A stretch of DNA of 56,944 nt, from the NCBI GenBank assembly GCA_016195915.1, contig JACPYS010000024.1, positions 1-56,944 on the forward strand, read 5' to 3'. This document shows, piece by piece, positions 50,004-56,944 of this stretch. The DNA comes from Betaproteobacteria bacterium (GTDB lineage Bacteria > Pseudomonadota > Gammaproteobacteria > Burkholderiales > SG8-39). The notes under the pieces are model-generated. The model made no database searches. It saw only the letters and a program-made list of their open reading frames with translations, and was not told the origin of the DNA. How positions within the stretch are numbered: the stretch's first letter is position 1; every line of letters starts with the position of its first letter. The position numbers and the translations under genes are program-made.

Positions 50004-50978
50004 CTAGAGCGGTCTCTTGATCACTCGCCCGAGCTCGCCGATGATGCCGCGGCGAAAGGTGAGCACGCAGATGACGAAAATCACGCCCTGCACCACCGTG
50101 ACCCAGGAACCGAGCTGCGCGAGGTAGTTCTCCATCGCGAGCAGCGTGAAGGCGCCGGCCACCGGACCGAACACCGTGCCCAGGCCGCCAAGCAGTGTCA
50201 TCAGCACGACTTCGCCGGACATCGACCAGTGCGCATCGGTGAGCGACGCGAGCTGGAACACCAGCGACTTGGTGGCGCCGGCCAGACCGGCCAGCGCGGC
50301 GGAAAGCACAAACGCGAGCAGCTTGTAACGATCCGTGCGGTAGCCCAGTGAAATCGCCCGCTGCTCGTTCTCGCGGATCGCCTGCAGCACCTGGCCGAAC
50401 GGGGAATGCACGATCCGGTAGATCAGCAGCAAGCCTGCGCCGGTCACCGCATAAACAAAGAAGTACATTGCCCAGACATTCGAAAGATCGAACACTCCGA
50501 ACAGCATCCCGCGCGGCACCGCCTGGATGCCATCCTCGCCGTGCGTGAACGGCGTCTGCAGATAGAAAAAGAAGACCATCTGCGACAGCGCCAGGGTGAT
50601 CATCGCAAAGTAGATGCCCTGGCGGCGGATCGCGATCAACCCGGCGGCCAGGCCCAGCACGGCCGCCGCGGCGGTACCCGTCAGGAGGGCCATCTCGGGC
50701 GGCAGGCCCCAGACCTTTGCGGCATGCGCCGAGAGATATCCGCCTGTGGCAAGAAACATGGCGTGCCCGAACGAGAGCAGCCCGACGTAGCCGATCAGCA
50801 GGTTGAACGCCGCAGCAAACAGCGCAAAGCACATCACCTTCATCAGGAAGACCGGATACATCGCGAGCGGCGCAGTGAGAAAGAACGCGCCGAGCACCAC
50901 GAACGCGACGCCCTGATGCCGGAGGCTTGCAGAAGTGCGCGCCGGCACGGTGGCCGAAGCCTGGCTGGTGTCGCTCAT
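50004..50978 (-). CDS. livM: Branched-chain-type ABC transporter permease, LivM-like
   Basis: Membrane subunit of 324 residues with about nine hydrophobic helices. FNLLIGYVGLLSFGHAMFLA is the conserved LivM block near residue 60 and VHSPFGQVLQAIRENEQRAI is the ATPase-coupling loop. VLMTLLGGLGTVFGPVAGAF follows near the end. It pairs with LivH. The start lies seven bases after the livH stop. Liv-type systems carry branched amino acids, but many in Betaproteobacteria import aromatic or aliphatic acids; the acyl-CoA ligase in this operon favours the latter. Confidence 0.93.
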   Translation of the reverse strand: MSDTSQASATVPARTSASLRHQGVAFVVLGAFFLTAPLAMYPVFLMKVMCFALFAAAFNLLIGYVGLLSFGHAMFLATGGYLSAHAAKVWGLPPEMALLTGTAAAAVLGLAAGLIAIRRQGIYFAMITLALSQMVFFFYLQTPFTHGEDGIQAVPRGMLFGVFDLSNVWAMYFFVYAVTGAGLLLIYRIVHSPFGQVLQAIRENEQRAISLGYRTDRYKLLAFVLSAALAGLAGATKSLVFQLASLTDAHWSMSGEVVLMTLLGGLGTVFGPVAGAFTLLAMENYLAQLGSWVTVVQGVIFVICVLTFRRGIIGELGRVIKRPL

Positions 50979-50985
50979 GCGCCGC

Positions 50986-51873
50986 CTATTTCTGCGTGCC
51001 GAACAGCCCGGCCGGCTTGATCATCAGCACGATCGCCATGACGATGAAGATCACCGTGTTGGACGCTTCAGGGTAGAACACCTTGGTGAGCCCCTCGATC
51101 ACGCCAAGCCCGAACCCGGTGAGGATGGCGCCGAGAATCGAGCCCATGCCGCCGATCACCACCACCGCGAACACGACGATGATCAGGTCTCCGCCCATCA
51201 GCGGGTTGACCTGGTAGATTGGCGCTGCCATCACTCCGGCGAGCGCCGCCAGACCGACGCCGAACCCGTAGGTGAGGGTGATCATGCGCGGCACGTTGAT
51301 GCCGAATGCCTGCACCAGCTGCGAGTTCTCGGTGCCCGCACGAAGATACGATCCGAGCTTGGTCTTCTCGATCACGAACCAGGTTGCCATGCACACCACC
51401 AGCGAAGCCACGATCACCCACGCCCGGTATTTCGGCAGGAACATGAAACCGAGGTTCTGGCCGCCGGCCAGCTCCGCCGGGACCTGGTAGGGCAGTCCGG
51501 CCGAGCCGAACTCGTTGCGAAACAGCCCCTGGATGATCAGCGCGAGCCCGAACGTGAGCAACAGCCCGTACAGGTGGTCGAGCTGGTAAAGATGCTTGAT
51601 CATCAGGCGCTCGATCAATATGCCGAACGCACCGACCGAGAGGGGCGCGATCGCAAGCGCCCACCAGTAGCCCACGCCCAGCTTGTTGAGCAGGAACCAC
51701 GCGCAGAACGCGCCCATCATGTACTGCGCGCCATGCGTGAAGTTGATGATGTTGAGCAGACCGAAGATGACGGCGAGCCCGAGCGAAAGCAGCGCATAGA
51801 ACGAGCCGTTGATCAGCCCGATCAGGAGCTGGCCGAACAGCGCCTGCGTCGGAACTCCGAAAATCGTGTCCAT
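50986..51873 (-). CDS. livH: Branched-chain-type ABC transporter permease, LivH-like
   Basis: Membrane subunit of 295 residues. QLLIGLINGSFYALLSLGLA and VIFGLLNIINFTHGAQYMMG are diagnostic of LivH, and RAGTENSQLVQAFGINVPRM is the coupling loop. VVIGGMGSILGAILTGFGLG follows. About eight hydrophobic helices. It forms the channel with LivM. The 51 bp between livK and livH carry no recognisable terminator, so transcription probably continues. Confidence 0.94.
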   Translation of the reverse strand: MDTIFGVPTQALFGQLLIGLINGSFYALLSLGLAVIFGLLNIINFTHGAQYMMGAFCAWFLLNKLGVGYWWALAIAPLSVGAFGILIERLMIKHLYQLDHLYGLLLTFGLALIIQGLFRNEFGSAGLPYQVPAELAGGQNLGFMFLPKYRAWVIVASLVVCMATWFVIEKTKLGSYLRAGTENSQLVQAFGINVPRMITLTYGFGVGLAALAGVMAAPIYQVNPLMGGDLIIVVFAVVVIGGMGSILGAILTGFGLGVIEGLTKVFYPEASNTVIFIVMAIVLMIKPAGLFGTQK

Positions 51874-51924
51874 CGGTCGGTACGGGAGAAGAGCGGCTGC
51901 CCTTCCCCCGTCATCCTCGCTTCG

Positions 51925-53133
51925 CTACTTGACCAGCGGGCAACCGCCTTCCTTCTCCGGGCGGAAGGCCTGCTCTGCCGGGATCGTGGCGCGGATCTTG
52001 TAGTAATCATACGGACCCTTCGATTCCGAGGGCTTTTTGACCTCCACCAGATAGGCCGGGTGGATCTTGCGGCCGTCCTGGCGCACGCGGCCCTTGCCGA
52101 ACAGCGGATCGTCGGTCGGCAGCTCCTTCATTTTCGCGATCACCTTGGTGCCGTCATCGGTCTTCGCCGCTTCGATCGCCTTCAGATAGTGCAGCACCGC
52201 CGAATACACGCCGGCCTGTACCATGCTCGGGTACCTGCCGCCATTCGCCGGGGCGAAACGCTTGGTCCAGGCACGGGTCTGGTCATTCAGATCCCAATAG
52301 AACGTTTCCGTGAAGATCAGGCCCTGTGCCGTGTTCAGACCGAGGCCGTGGATGTCGGTGATGAACACCAGCATACCGGCAAGGCTCTGCCCGCCTTTGA
52401 CGATACCGAACTCGGCTGCCTGCTTGATCGAATTGATGGTGTCGCCGCCGGCGTTGGCGAGGCCGATGATCTTGGCTTTCGAAGCCTGCGCCTGCAGCAG
52501 GAACGACGAGAAGTCAGTGCCCGGGAACGGGTGGCGCACCTTGCCGAGCACCTTGCCGCCGCTCTTGAGGACCACTGCCTCGGTGTCGCGCTCGAGCGCA
52601 TGCCCGAACGCGTAGTCGGCGGTCAGGAAGAACCAGCTATCCCCGCCCGTCTTTACGATCGCATTGCCGGTGCCATTGGCCAGCATCCAGGTGTCGTAGG
52701 TCCAGTGGATGGTGTTGGGCGAGCAGGCCTTGCCGGTCAGGTCCGCGGTCGCCGCGCCGGAGACGATGAATGCCTTGCCCTTCTTCCTCGTAATCTCGCT
52801 CACCGCGAGGGCAACCGAAGAGGTCGGAACGTCGAACACCGCGTCGACCTTATCGACGTCGTACCACTTCTGCACCACTGCGGAACCGATATCGGGTTTG
52901 TTCTGGTGATCCGCGGAAAGGATTTCGACCTTCATGCCCTTCTTGGCGGCGCCGAAATCCTCGACCGCCATGCGCGCGGCCGTGGCCGAACCGGGACCGG
53001 CAATATCGGCATACAGACCGGACATGTCGTTCATCACGCCGATCCTGATCACCCCGTCGGAAACCTGCGCCTGCGCAGTGCCAGCCACAAGCGCCGCGAC
53101 GGCCGCAGCCAGCATCGTCTTCTTGAATGCCAT
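51925..53133 (-). CDS. livK: ABC transporter substrate-binding protein, LivK-like
   Basis: Periplasmic ligand-binding protein of 402 residues. Signal MAFKKTMLAAAVAALVAGTA ending AQA, then VIRIGVMNDMSGLYADIAGP and SADHQNKPDIGSAVVQKWYD. The WFFLTADYAFGHALERDTE segment is typical of the type I periplasmic-binding fold. It contains one CSPN cysteine in the middle and one C near the C-terminus. Proteins of this subgroup commonly bind aromatic or hydrophobic acids or amides, not only leucine. It lies between the ATPase genes and the permeases, an order typical of Betaproteobacteria. Confidence 0.93.
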   Translation of the reverse strand: MAFKKTMLAAAVAALVAGTAQAQVSDGVIRIGVMNDMSGLYADIAGPGSATAARMAVEDFGAAKKGMKVEILSADHQNKPDIGSAVVQKWYDVDKVDAVFDVPTSSVALAVSEITRKKGKAFIVSGAATADLTGKACSPNTIHWTYDTWMLANGTGNAIVKTGGDSWFFLTADYAFGHALERDTEAVVLKSGGKVLGKVRHPFPGTDFSSFLLQAQASKAKIIGLANAGGDTINSIKQAAEFGIVKGGQSLAGMLVFITDIHGLGLNTAQGLIFTETFYWDLNDQTRAWTKRFAPANGGRYPSMVQAGVYSAVLHYLKAIEAAKTDDGTKVIAKMKELPTDDPLFGKGRVRQDGRKIHPAYLVEVKKPSESKGPYDYYKIRATIPAEQAFRPEKEGGCPLVK

Positions 53134-53176
53134 TTTTCGCTCCTTGTCAGATTGTCGATTGAATCAACGAACCGGA

Positions 53177-53899
53177 TCATACCCCGAGGTATTCGCGCAC
53201 CTTGTCCATTTTCGCTTCGAGTTCGGCGTTCGGGATCATGTCGACGATGCGCCCATGCTCGATCAGATAGTGGCGATCGGCGACCGTCGCCGCGAAACGG
53301 AAATTCTGCTCCACCAGGACGACCGTAAATCCCCTCTCCTTCAACTTGCGCACCACCCTCCCCAGCATCTGCACGATCACCGGCGCCAGACCCTCCGTAA
53401 TCTCGTCGAGCAACAGCAGGTGCGCGCCGGTGCGCAGGATACGGGCCATCGCGAGCATCTGCTGCTCGCCACCGGAGAGCCGGGTGCCCTGGCTCTTCCT
53501 GCGGTCCTTGAGGTTGGGAAACATCTGGTAGATCTCGTCCACCGCCATGCCGCCTTCCTGCACCTTGGGCGGCAGCAGCAGGTTCTCCTCGGCACTCAGG
53601 CTCGCATAGATGCCCCGCTCTTCCGGGCAGTATCCGATGCCCAGATGAGCGATCCGGTGCGTCGGCATCTGTACGGTCTCGATGCCATTCACGCGGATCG
53701 TACCGGTGCGCCGCCCGACCAGCCCGAGAACGGATTTCAGCGTCGTGGTGCGGCCGGCGCCGTTGCGGCCCAGCAGTGCAACCACCTCTCCACGCGAAAT
53801 CGACAGGTCCATTCCGTGCAGGACATGTGATTCGCCGTACCAGGCATGCAGGTCCGCAATGCGCAGCGCTTCCTTGCCGTTGGCGGGGGTCTCAGTCAT
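53177..53899 (-). CDS. livF: Branched-chain-type ABC transporter ATP-binding protein, LivF-like
   Basis: Cytoplasmic ATPase of 240 residues. ADLHAWYGESHVLHGMDLSI opens the domain, Walker A reads GRNGAGRTTTLKSVLG. The lysine before TTT is replaced by arginine in this Walker A (GAGRTT), a notable change at the phosphate-binding lysine. The signature is LSGGEQQMLAMARIL, Walker B LLLLDEITEGLAPV and the switch histidine is replaced in LVEQNFRFA as usual for LivF. The ATG overlaps livG by eight bases. The Arg substitution has been seen in other LivF homologues, as I recall, but should be checked for activity. Confidence 0.93.
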   Translation of the reverse strand: MTETPANGKEALRIADLHAWYGESHVLHGMDLSISRGEVVALLGRNGAGRTTTLKSVLGLVGRRTGTIRVNGIETVQMPTHRIAHLGIGYCPEERGIYASLSAEENLLLPPKVQEGGMAVDEIYQMFPNLKDRRKSQGTRLSGGEQQMLAMARILRTGAHLLLLDEITEGLAPVIVQMLGRVVRKLKERGFTVVLVEQNFRFAATVADRHYLIEHGRIVDMIPNAELEAKMDKVREYLGV

Positions 53900-54647
53900 G
53901 TCCGGTGCCCAGATAGGCTTCCATCACTTCGGGATTGTTCGAAACCTCCGCGTAAGGACCCTCCGCGAGGATCTGGCCGCGCTGCAACACGGTGATCCGG
54001 TCCGAGATGCCGGCAACCACGCTCATGTTGTGCTCGACCATCAGCACGGTGCGGTTGACCGACACTTTCTTGATCAGTGCGGTGACGCGTCCGACGTCTT
54101 CATGCGCCATGCCTTGCGTCGGTTCATCGAGCAGCATCAGCTCGGGATCCATCGCCAAAGTGGTCGCGATTTCAAGCGCGCGCTTGCGACCGTAGGGAAG
54201 CTCGACCGTCACGGCGTCGGCAAACTCGGCAAGATCCACCGACTGCAGCAATTCGATTGCACGCCCCGTGAGCGTGTCGAGACAGCGCTCCGATCTCCAG
54301 AATTGGAACGAGTTCCCCATCGCGCGCTGCAGTGCCACGCGGACGTTTTCGAGCACCGTGAGATGCGGAAATACCGCCGAAATCTGGAACGAGCGGACCA
54401 CGCCGCGGCGTGCAATGTCAGCCGGCGACTCGCCCGTAATGTCCTCGCTCTTGTAGAAAATCGTGCCGCTGGTCGGCGCGAGGAACTTGGTCAGCAGATT
54501 GAAGACGGTGGTCTTGCCCGCGCCGTTCGGGCCGATCAGGGCGTGAATCGAACCACGCTGCACTCTGAGATTCACTCCGTTGACGGCGATGAAACCCTTG
54601 AATTCGCGGACCAGATCGCGGGTTTCGAGAATGATCTCCTCGCTCAC
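53892..54647 (-). CDS. livG: Branched-chain-type ABC transporter ATP-binding protein, LivG-like
   Basis: Cytoplasmic ATPase of 251 residues. Walker A GPNGAGKTTVFNLLT at about 40, LivG-specific RRGVVRSFQISAVFPHLTVL, signature region ELPYGRKRALEIATTLAMD, Walker B ELMLLDEPTQGMAHEDV and switch VLMVEHNMSVV. The signature reads LPYGRKR in place of LSGGxxR, as is common for LivG. GTG 54647 was chosen because the homology begins at SEEIILETRDLVREF; it starts four bases after the enoyl-CoA hydratase stop. Longer in-frame extension into that gene is spurious. Confidence 0.94.
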   Translation of the reverse strand: MSEEIILETRDLVREFKGFIAVNGVNLRVQRGSIHALIGPNGAGKTTVFNLLTKFLAPTSGTIFYKSEDITGESPADIARRGVVRSFQISAVFPHLTVLENVRVALQRAMGNSFQFWRSERCLDTLTGRAIELLQSVDLAEFADAVTVELPYGRKRALEIATTLAMDPELMLLDEPTQGMAHEDVGRVTALIKKVSVNRTVLMVEHNMSVVAGISDRITVLQRGQILAEGPYAEVSNNPEVMEAYLGTGHD

Positions 54648-54651
54648 GTGA

Positions 54652-55443
54652 TCACTTCCATTCGGGCTTGCGCTTGCCGATGAAGGCGTCCATGCCCTCG
54701 CGGCCCTGCGGATGAACGAAGCTCGCGGCAATCGTCTCCGACGCCAGATCGTAGGCGCGCGCGATACCGAGATCCATCTGCCGGTAGAAGGCGCGCTTGC
54801 CGGCGGCAACCGTGGCAGGCGGCTTCGCCGCAATCTTGCGCGCGAGTTCGGCTACCGAGCCCTCGAGTTCGCCCGCCGCAACGACCCTGTTGACCAGGCC
54901 CCATTCGAGGGCCTGCTGCGCACCGATGACCTCACCGGTAAGCAACATTTCCATCGCGTGCTTGCGTTGCAGGTTGCGCCCCAGGGGAACGCCCGGTGTG
55001 GAGCAGAAAAATCCCCAGTTGACCCCGGGCGCCGCGAACTTGGCTAAGTCGGATGCGACCGCCAGGTCGCATTGGGCCACCAACTGGCAACCCGCCGCCG
55101 CCGCCGCACCCTGCACCCGTGCAATGACGGGCTGCGGCAGGTTCATGATCGTTTGCATCATGCGGCTGCACTTGTGGAACAGCGCCTCGATCTTCGTCCG
55201 ATCGCCGAGGGCGCGGATCTCCTTCAAGTCGTGCCCGGCGCAGAATCCCTTGCCGGCACCCGCGAGCACCACCACCCGCACGCCCGGGTCTTTCGCGACC
55301 GCGTCCAATCCGGACTGCAGCGCATCGAGCATCTCGCCCGTCAGAAGGTTCATCTGCTGGGGGCGGTTCATCGTCAGCGTTGCCGTGCCGTCGCGATCGT
55401 CTCGCAGCAGCAGGGGCGGGTCCGCTTGCAGTACGGCGCTCAC
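54652..55443 (-). CDS. Enoyl-CoA hydratase/isomerase family protein
   Basis: Crotonase-fold enzyme of 263 residues. The CoA-binding oxyanion region AGKGFCAGHDLKEIRALGD lies near residue 65 and the second oxyanion segment ARVQGAAAAAGCQLVAQCDL near 110. The catalytic glutamates of classical hydratases appear replaced (AAAGCQL, then NWGFFCSTPG), so isomerase, dehydratase or hydrolase activity is possible. GTG 55443 has a strong GAGGAGG site eleven bases upstream of the codon. It follows the acyl-CoA ligase by ten bases and precedes livG by four, so import, activation and first steps of degradation are encoded together. Confidence 0.92.
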   Translation of the reverse strand: MSAVLQADPPLLLRDDRDGTATLTMNRPQQMNLLTGEMLDALQSGLDAVAKDPGVRVVVLAGAGKGFCAGHDLKEIRALGDRTKIEALFHKCSRMMQTIMNLPQPVIARVQGAAAAAGCQLVAQCDLAVASDLAKFAAPGVNWGFFCSTPGVPLGRNLQRKHAMEMLLTGEVIGAQQALEWGLVNRVVAAGELEGSVAELARKIAAKPPATVAAGKRAFYRQMDLGIARAYDLASETIAASFVHPQGREGMDAFIGKRKPEWK

Positions 55444-55453
55444 TCGATCCTCC

Positions 55454-56944
55454 TCAGGTATCGATCGCGGAGGACGACTTCGCCGTCTCCCGCAGCACGA
55501 ATTTCTGGATCTTACCCGTCGAGGTCTTGGGGAGCACGCCGAACAGGACGCGCTTGGGGACCTTGAAGCGCGCCATGTGCGCGCGGCAGAATTCGATGAT
55601 TTCCGCCTCCGAAGCCCGGGCACCTTCCTTCAGTTCGACGAAGGCGCACGGCGTTTCGCCCCACTTCGCGTCTGGCTGCGCCACCACGGCCGCGGCCATC
55701 ACCGCCGGATGGCGGTAGAGCGTGTCCTCGACCTCGATCGAGGAGATGTTCTCGCCGCCGGAAATGATGACGTCCTTGGAACGGTCCTTGATCTTCACAT
55801 AGCCGTCGGGCTGCATCACCGCAAGGTCGCCCGTGTGGAACCAGCCTCCGCGGAACGCCTCCTGCGTCGCCTCCGGATTCTTCAGATAGCCCTTCATGGT
55901 GATGTTTCCGCGCATCATGATTTCGCCCATCGTCTCGCCATCCGCCGGCACGGGCCGCATCGTCTCCGGGTTCATCACCGTCATGCCCTCCTCCACCGTG
56001 TAACGCACGCCCTGGCGGCCGTTCAACGCGACCTGCTCGCCGAGCGGCAGATTCCCCCATTCCGGCTGTTTCGCGCACACGCTTGCGGGGCCATAGGTCT
56101 CGGTGAGTCCGTAGATGTGAGTGATGGAAAAACCCATCTTCTCCATGCCCTCGATGATCGCAGCGGGGGGCGCTGCCCCGGCGACCAGGCAGTTCACCTT
56201 GTGCGCGATCCCTTTTCGCAAATCTTCGGGAGCGTTGATCAGCGTCTGGTGCACGATCGGCGCACCGCAATAATGGGTCACTCCCTGTTCGCGGATCAGC
56301 TTGAATATCAACCCCGCGTCGACCTTGCGCAGGCAAATGCTGGTTCCTGCGTTGGCAGCCATGGTCCAAGGGAAGCACCAGCCGTTGCAGTGAAACATCG
56401 GCAGCGTCCACAAATAATTGCTGTTCGAGTTCAGACCGGCTTGAATGATTTCGCCCAAGGCGTTGAGGTACGCGCCGCGATGCGTGTACATCACACCTTT
56501 CGGACGTCCGGTTGTGCCGCTCGTGTAGTTGACGCTGATCGTGAGATCTTCATCATCTACTGGATACACAAAGGGCTCGGGACTGGCTTGCGCGATAAAT
56601 GATTCGTACTCGGGTCCATCTAGAATTGTTTTGGGCGAGGTTTCGCCGTGTCGCTCCGAAATGTTCGCGCGGATTATCAGCGCAACGTTCGGCACGCGAT
56701 CGCGAATCGGCTCGACGAGCGACGCGAGATCGGTATCGAGAATCAGCGCCTTCGCGCCGGAATGATCGAGGATGTACGCAATTTCCTCGGAATTCAAACG
56801 CGTATTGATCGGCACAATGATCGCGCCGAGTTGCGGCACGCTGAAATGTGCTTCAAGCATCTCGGTTGAATTTCGAAGCAAGAGCGCGACGCGGTCTCCT
56901 TTTGCGATGCCGCGCTGACGCAGCGCATCGGCTAAGCGGTACAC
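55454..56944 (-). CDS. AMP-binding acyl-CoA synthetase, partial (5' end beyond right edge)
   Basis: Acyl-adenylate-forming ligase; 496 codons are visible and the N-terminal 40-50 residues lie outside the window. The P-loop is SVNYTSGTTGRPKGVMYTHR, then LPMFHCNGWCFPW, THIYGLTETYGPASVCAKQP as the adenine site, WFHTGDLAVMQPDGYVKIKD as the hinge, and PKTSTGKIQKFVLRE with the catalytic lysine. The sequence resembles medium-chain or plant AAE-type acyl-activating enzymes. As first known gene of the Liv operon, it presumably activates the imported carboxylate. The GTG at the very edge is not the true start. Confidence 0.92.
   Translation of the reverse strand: MYRLADALRQRGIAKGDRVALLLRNSTEMLEAHFSVPQLGAIIVPINTRLNSEEIAYILDHSGAKALILDTDLASLVEPIRDRVPNVALIIRANISERHGETSPKTILDGPEYESFIAQASPEPFVYPVDDEDLTISVNYTSGTTGRPKGVMYTHRGAYLNALGEIIQAGLNSNSNYLWTLPMFHCNGWCFPWTMAANAGTSICLRKVDAGLIFKLIREQGVTHYCGAPIVHQTLINAPEDLRKGIAHKVNCLVAGAAPPAAIIEGMEKMGFSITHIYGLTETYGPASVCAKQPEWGNLPLGEQVALNGRQGVRYTVEEGMTVMNPETMRPVPADGETMGEIMMRGNITMKGYLKNPEATQEAFRGGWFHTGDLAVMQPDGYVKIKDRSKDVIISGGENISSIEVEDTLYRHPAVMAAAVVAQPDAKWGETPCAFVELKEGARASEAEIIEFCRAHMARFKVPKRVLFGVLPKTSTGKIQKFVLRETAKSSSAIDT

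Noticed and set aside
47688-50351. An 887-codon plus-strand open frame
   Set aside because: It is an Arg/His/Gly-rich shadow of the acyl-CoA dehydrogenase, MFS and livM genes, a common artefact of high-GC codon bias.
50935-53328. A 797-codon plus-strand open frame
   Set aside because: Antisense of livH/livK; composition and lack of any domain mark it as a shadow.
1-56944. CRISPR arrays, tRNA or rRNA genes, integrases and transposases
   Set aside because: Looked for regularly spaced repeats, cloverleaf signatures and recombinase motifs while reading; none was seen.

Overview
The window is 56.9 kb of high-GC DNA. It looks like chromosome of a betaproteobacterium, probably from the Burkholderiales or a related uncultured soil or sediment lineage. 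The evidence is the GC-rich coding, three orphan Bug/TctC-type periplasmic binding proteins, an ETF/ETF-quinone oxidoreductase acyl-CoA oxidation cluster, LivFGHMK-type transport, CaiB/BaiF CoA-transferases and a proteobacterial five-step hut pathway (hutF). No rRNA, tRNA, CRISPR array or transposase was seen.

Layout. (1) 1-6245: a divergent pair (ornithine cyclodeaminase-like gene plus PhnD-like gene leftward; a TrpX-type three-gene ABC importer rightward), then hutU and a tiny remnant of hutH. Two promoters here carry the same 13-bp HutC-like operator. (2) 6246-18877: a lower-GC defence island read leftward. It encodes a CARF-AAA+ sigma54 activator, an SNase-like nuclease, HsdR, HsdM, HsdS, a DUF3696-type ATPase, a PLD-like protein, a small protein and a zinc-hook ATPase. 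Between the activator and the operon lies a textbook sigma54 control region: inverted repeats, an IHF-like site and a -24/-12 promoter. (3) 18878-24413: the rest of the hut locus (hutI, hutC, a quinone-reductase-like MDR gene and a CaiB gene leftward; hutF rightward). (4) 24414-24640: an abnormal tract of about 18% G+C. (5) 24629-35083: acyl-CoA and ketone-body metabolism (acetoacetyl-CoA synthetase, thioesterase, ETF-QO, acyl-CoA dehydrogenase, EtfA/EtfB, acyl-CoA ligase), with a GNAT and a YHS lipoprotein. (6) 35128-44450: two PIN-domain toxin-antitoxin pairs, an SDR/MaoC/Bug/CaiB operon, and an eroded patch with a gutted SWIM gene, a Uma2 gene, a truncated RhuM gene and a 54-residue ORF. 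(7) 44449-48705: enolase-superfamily enzyme, two Bug proteins and an acyl-CoA dehydrogenase. (8) 48702-56944: a leftward operon of acyl-CoA ligase, enoyl-CoA hydratase, LivG/F/K/H/M and an MFS transporter.

The strongest candidate for an undescribed system is the island. An apparently inducible sigma54 promoter, next to a CARF-domain sensor gene, would drive an eight-gene operon combining type I restriction-modification with an SNase nuclease, a PLD-like protein and two different ATPases. The island sits exactly where hutH was destroyed, so the local hut locus can process urocanate but not histidine unless hutH exists elsewhere. All functional statements are inferences from reading translations and motifs by eye; no database search was run.
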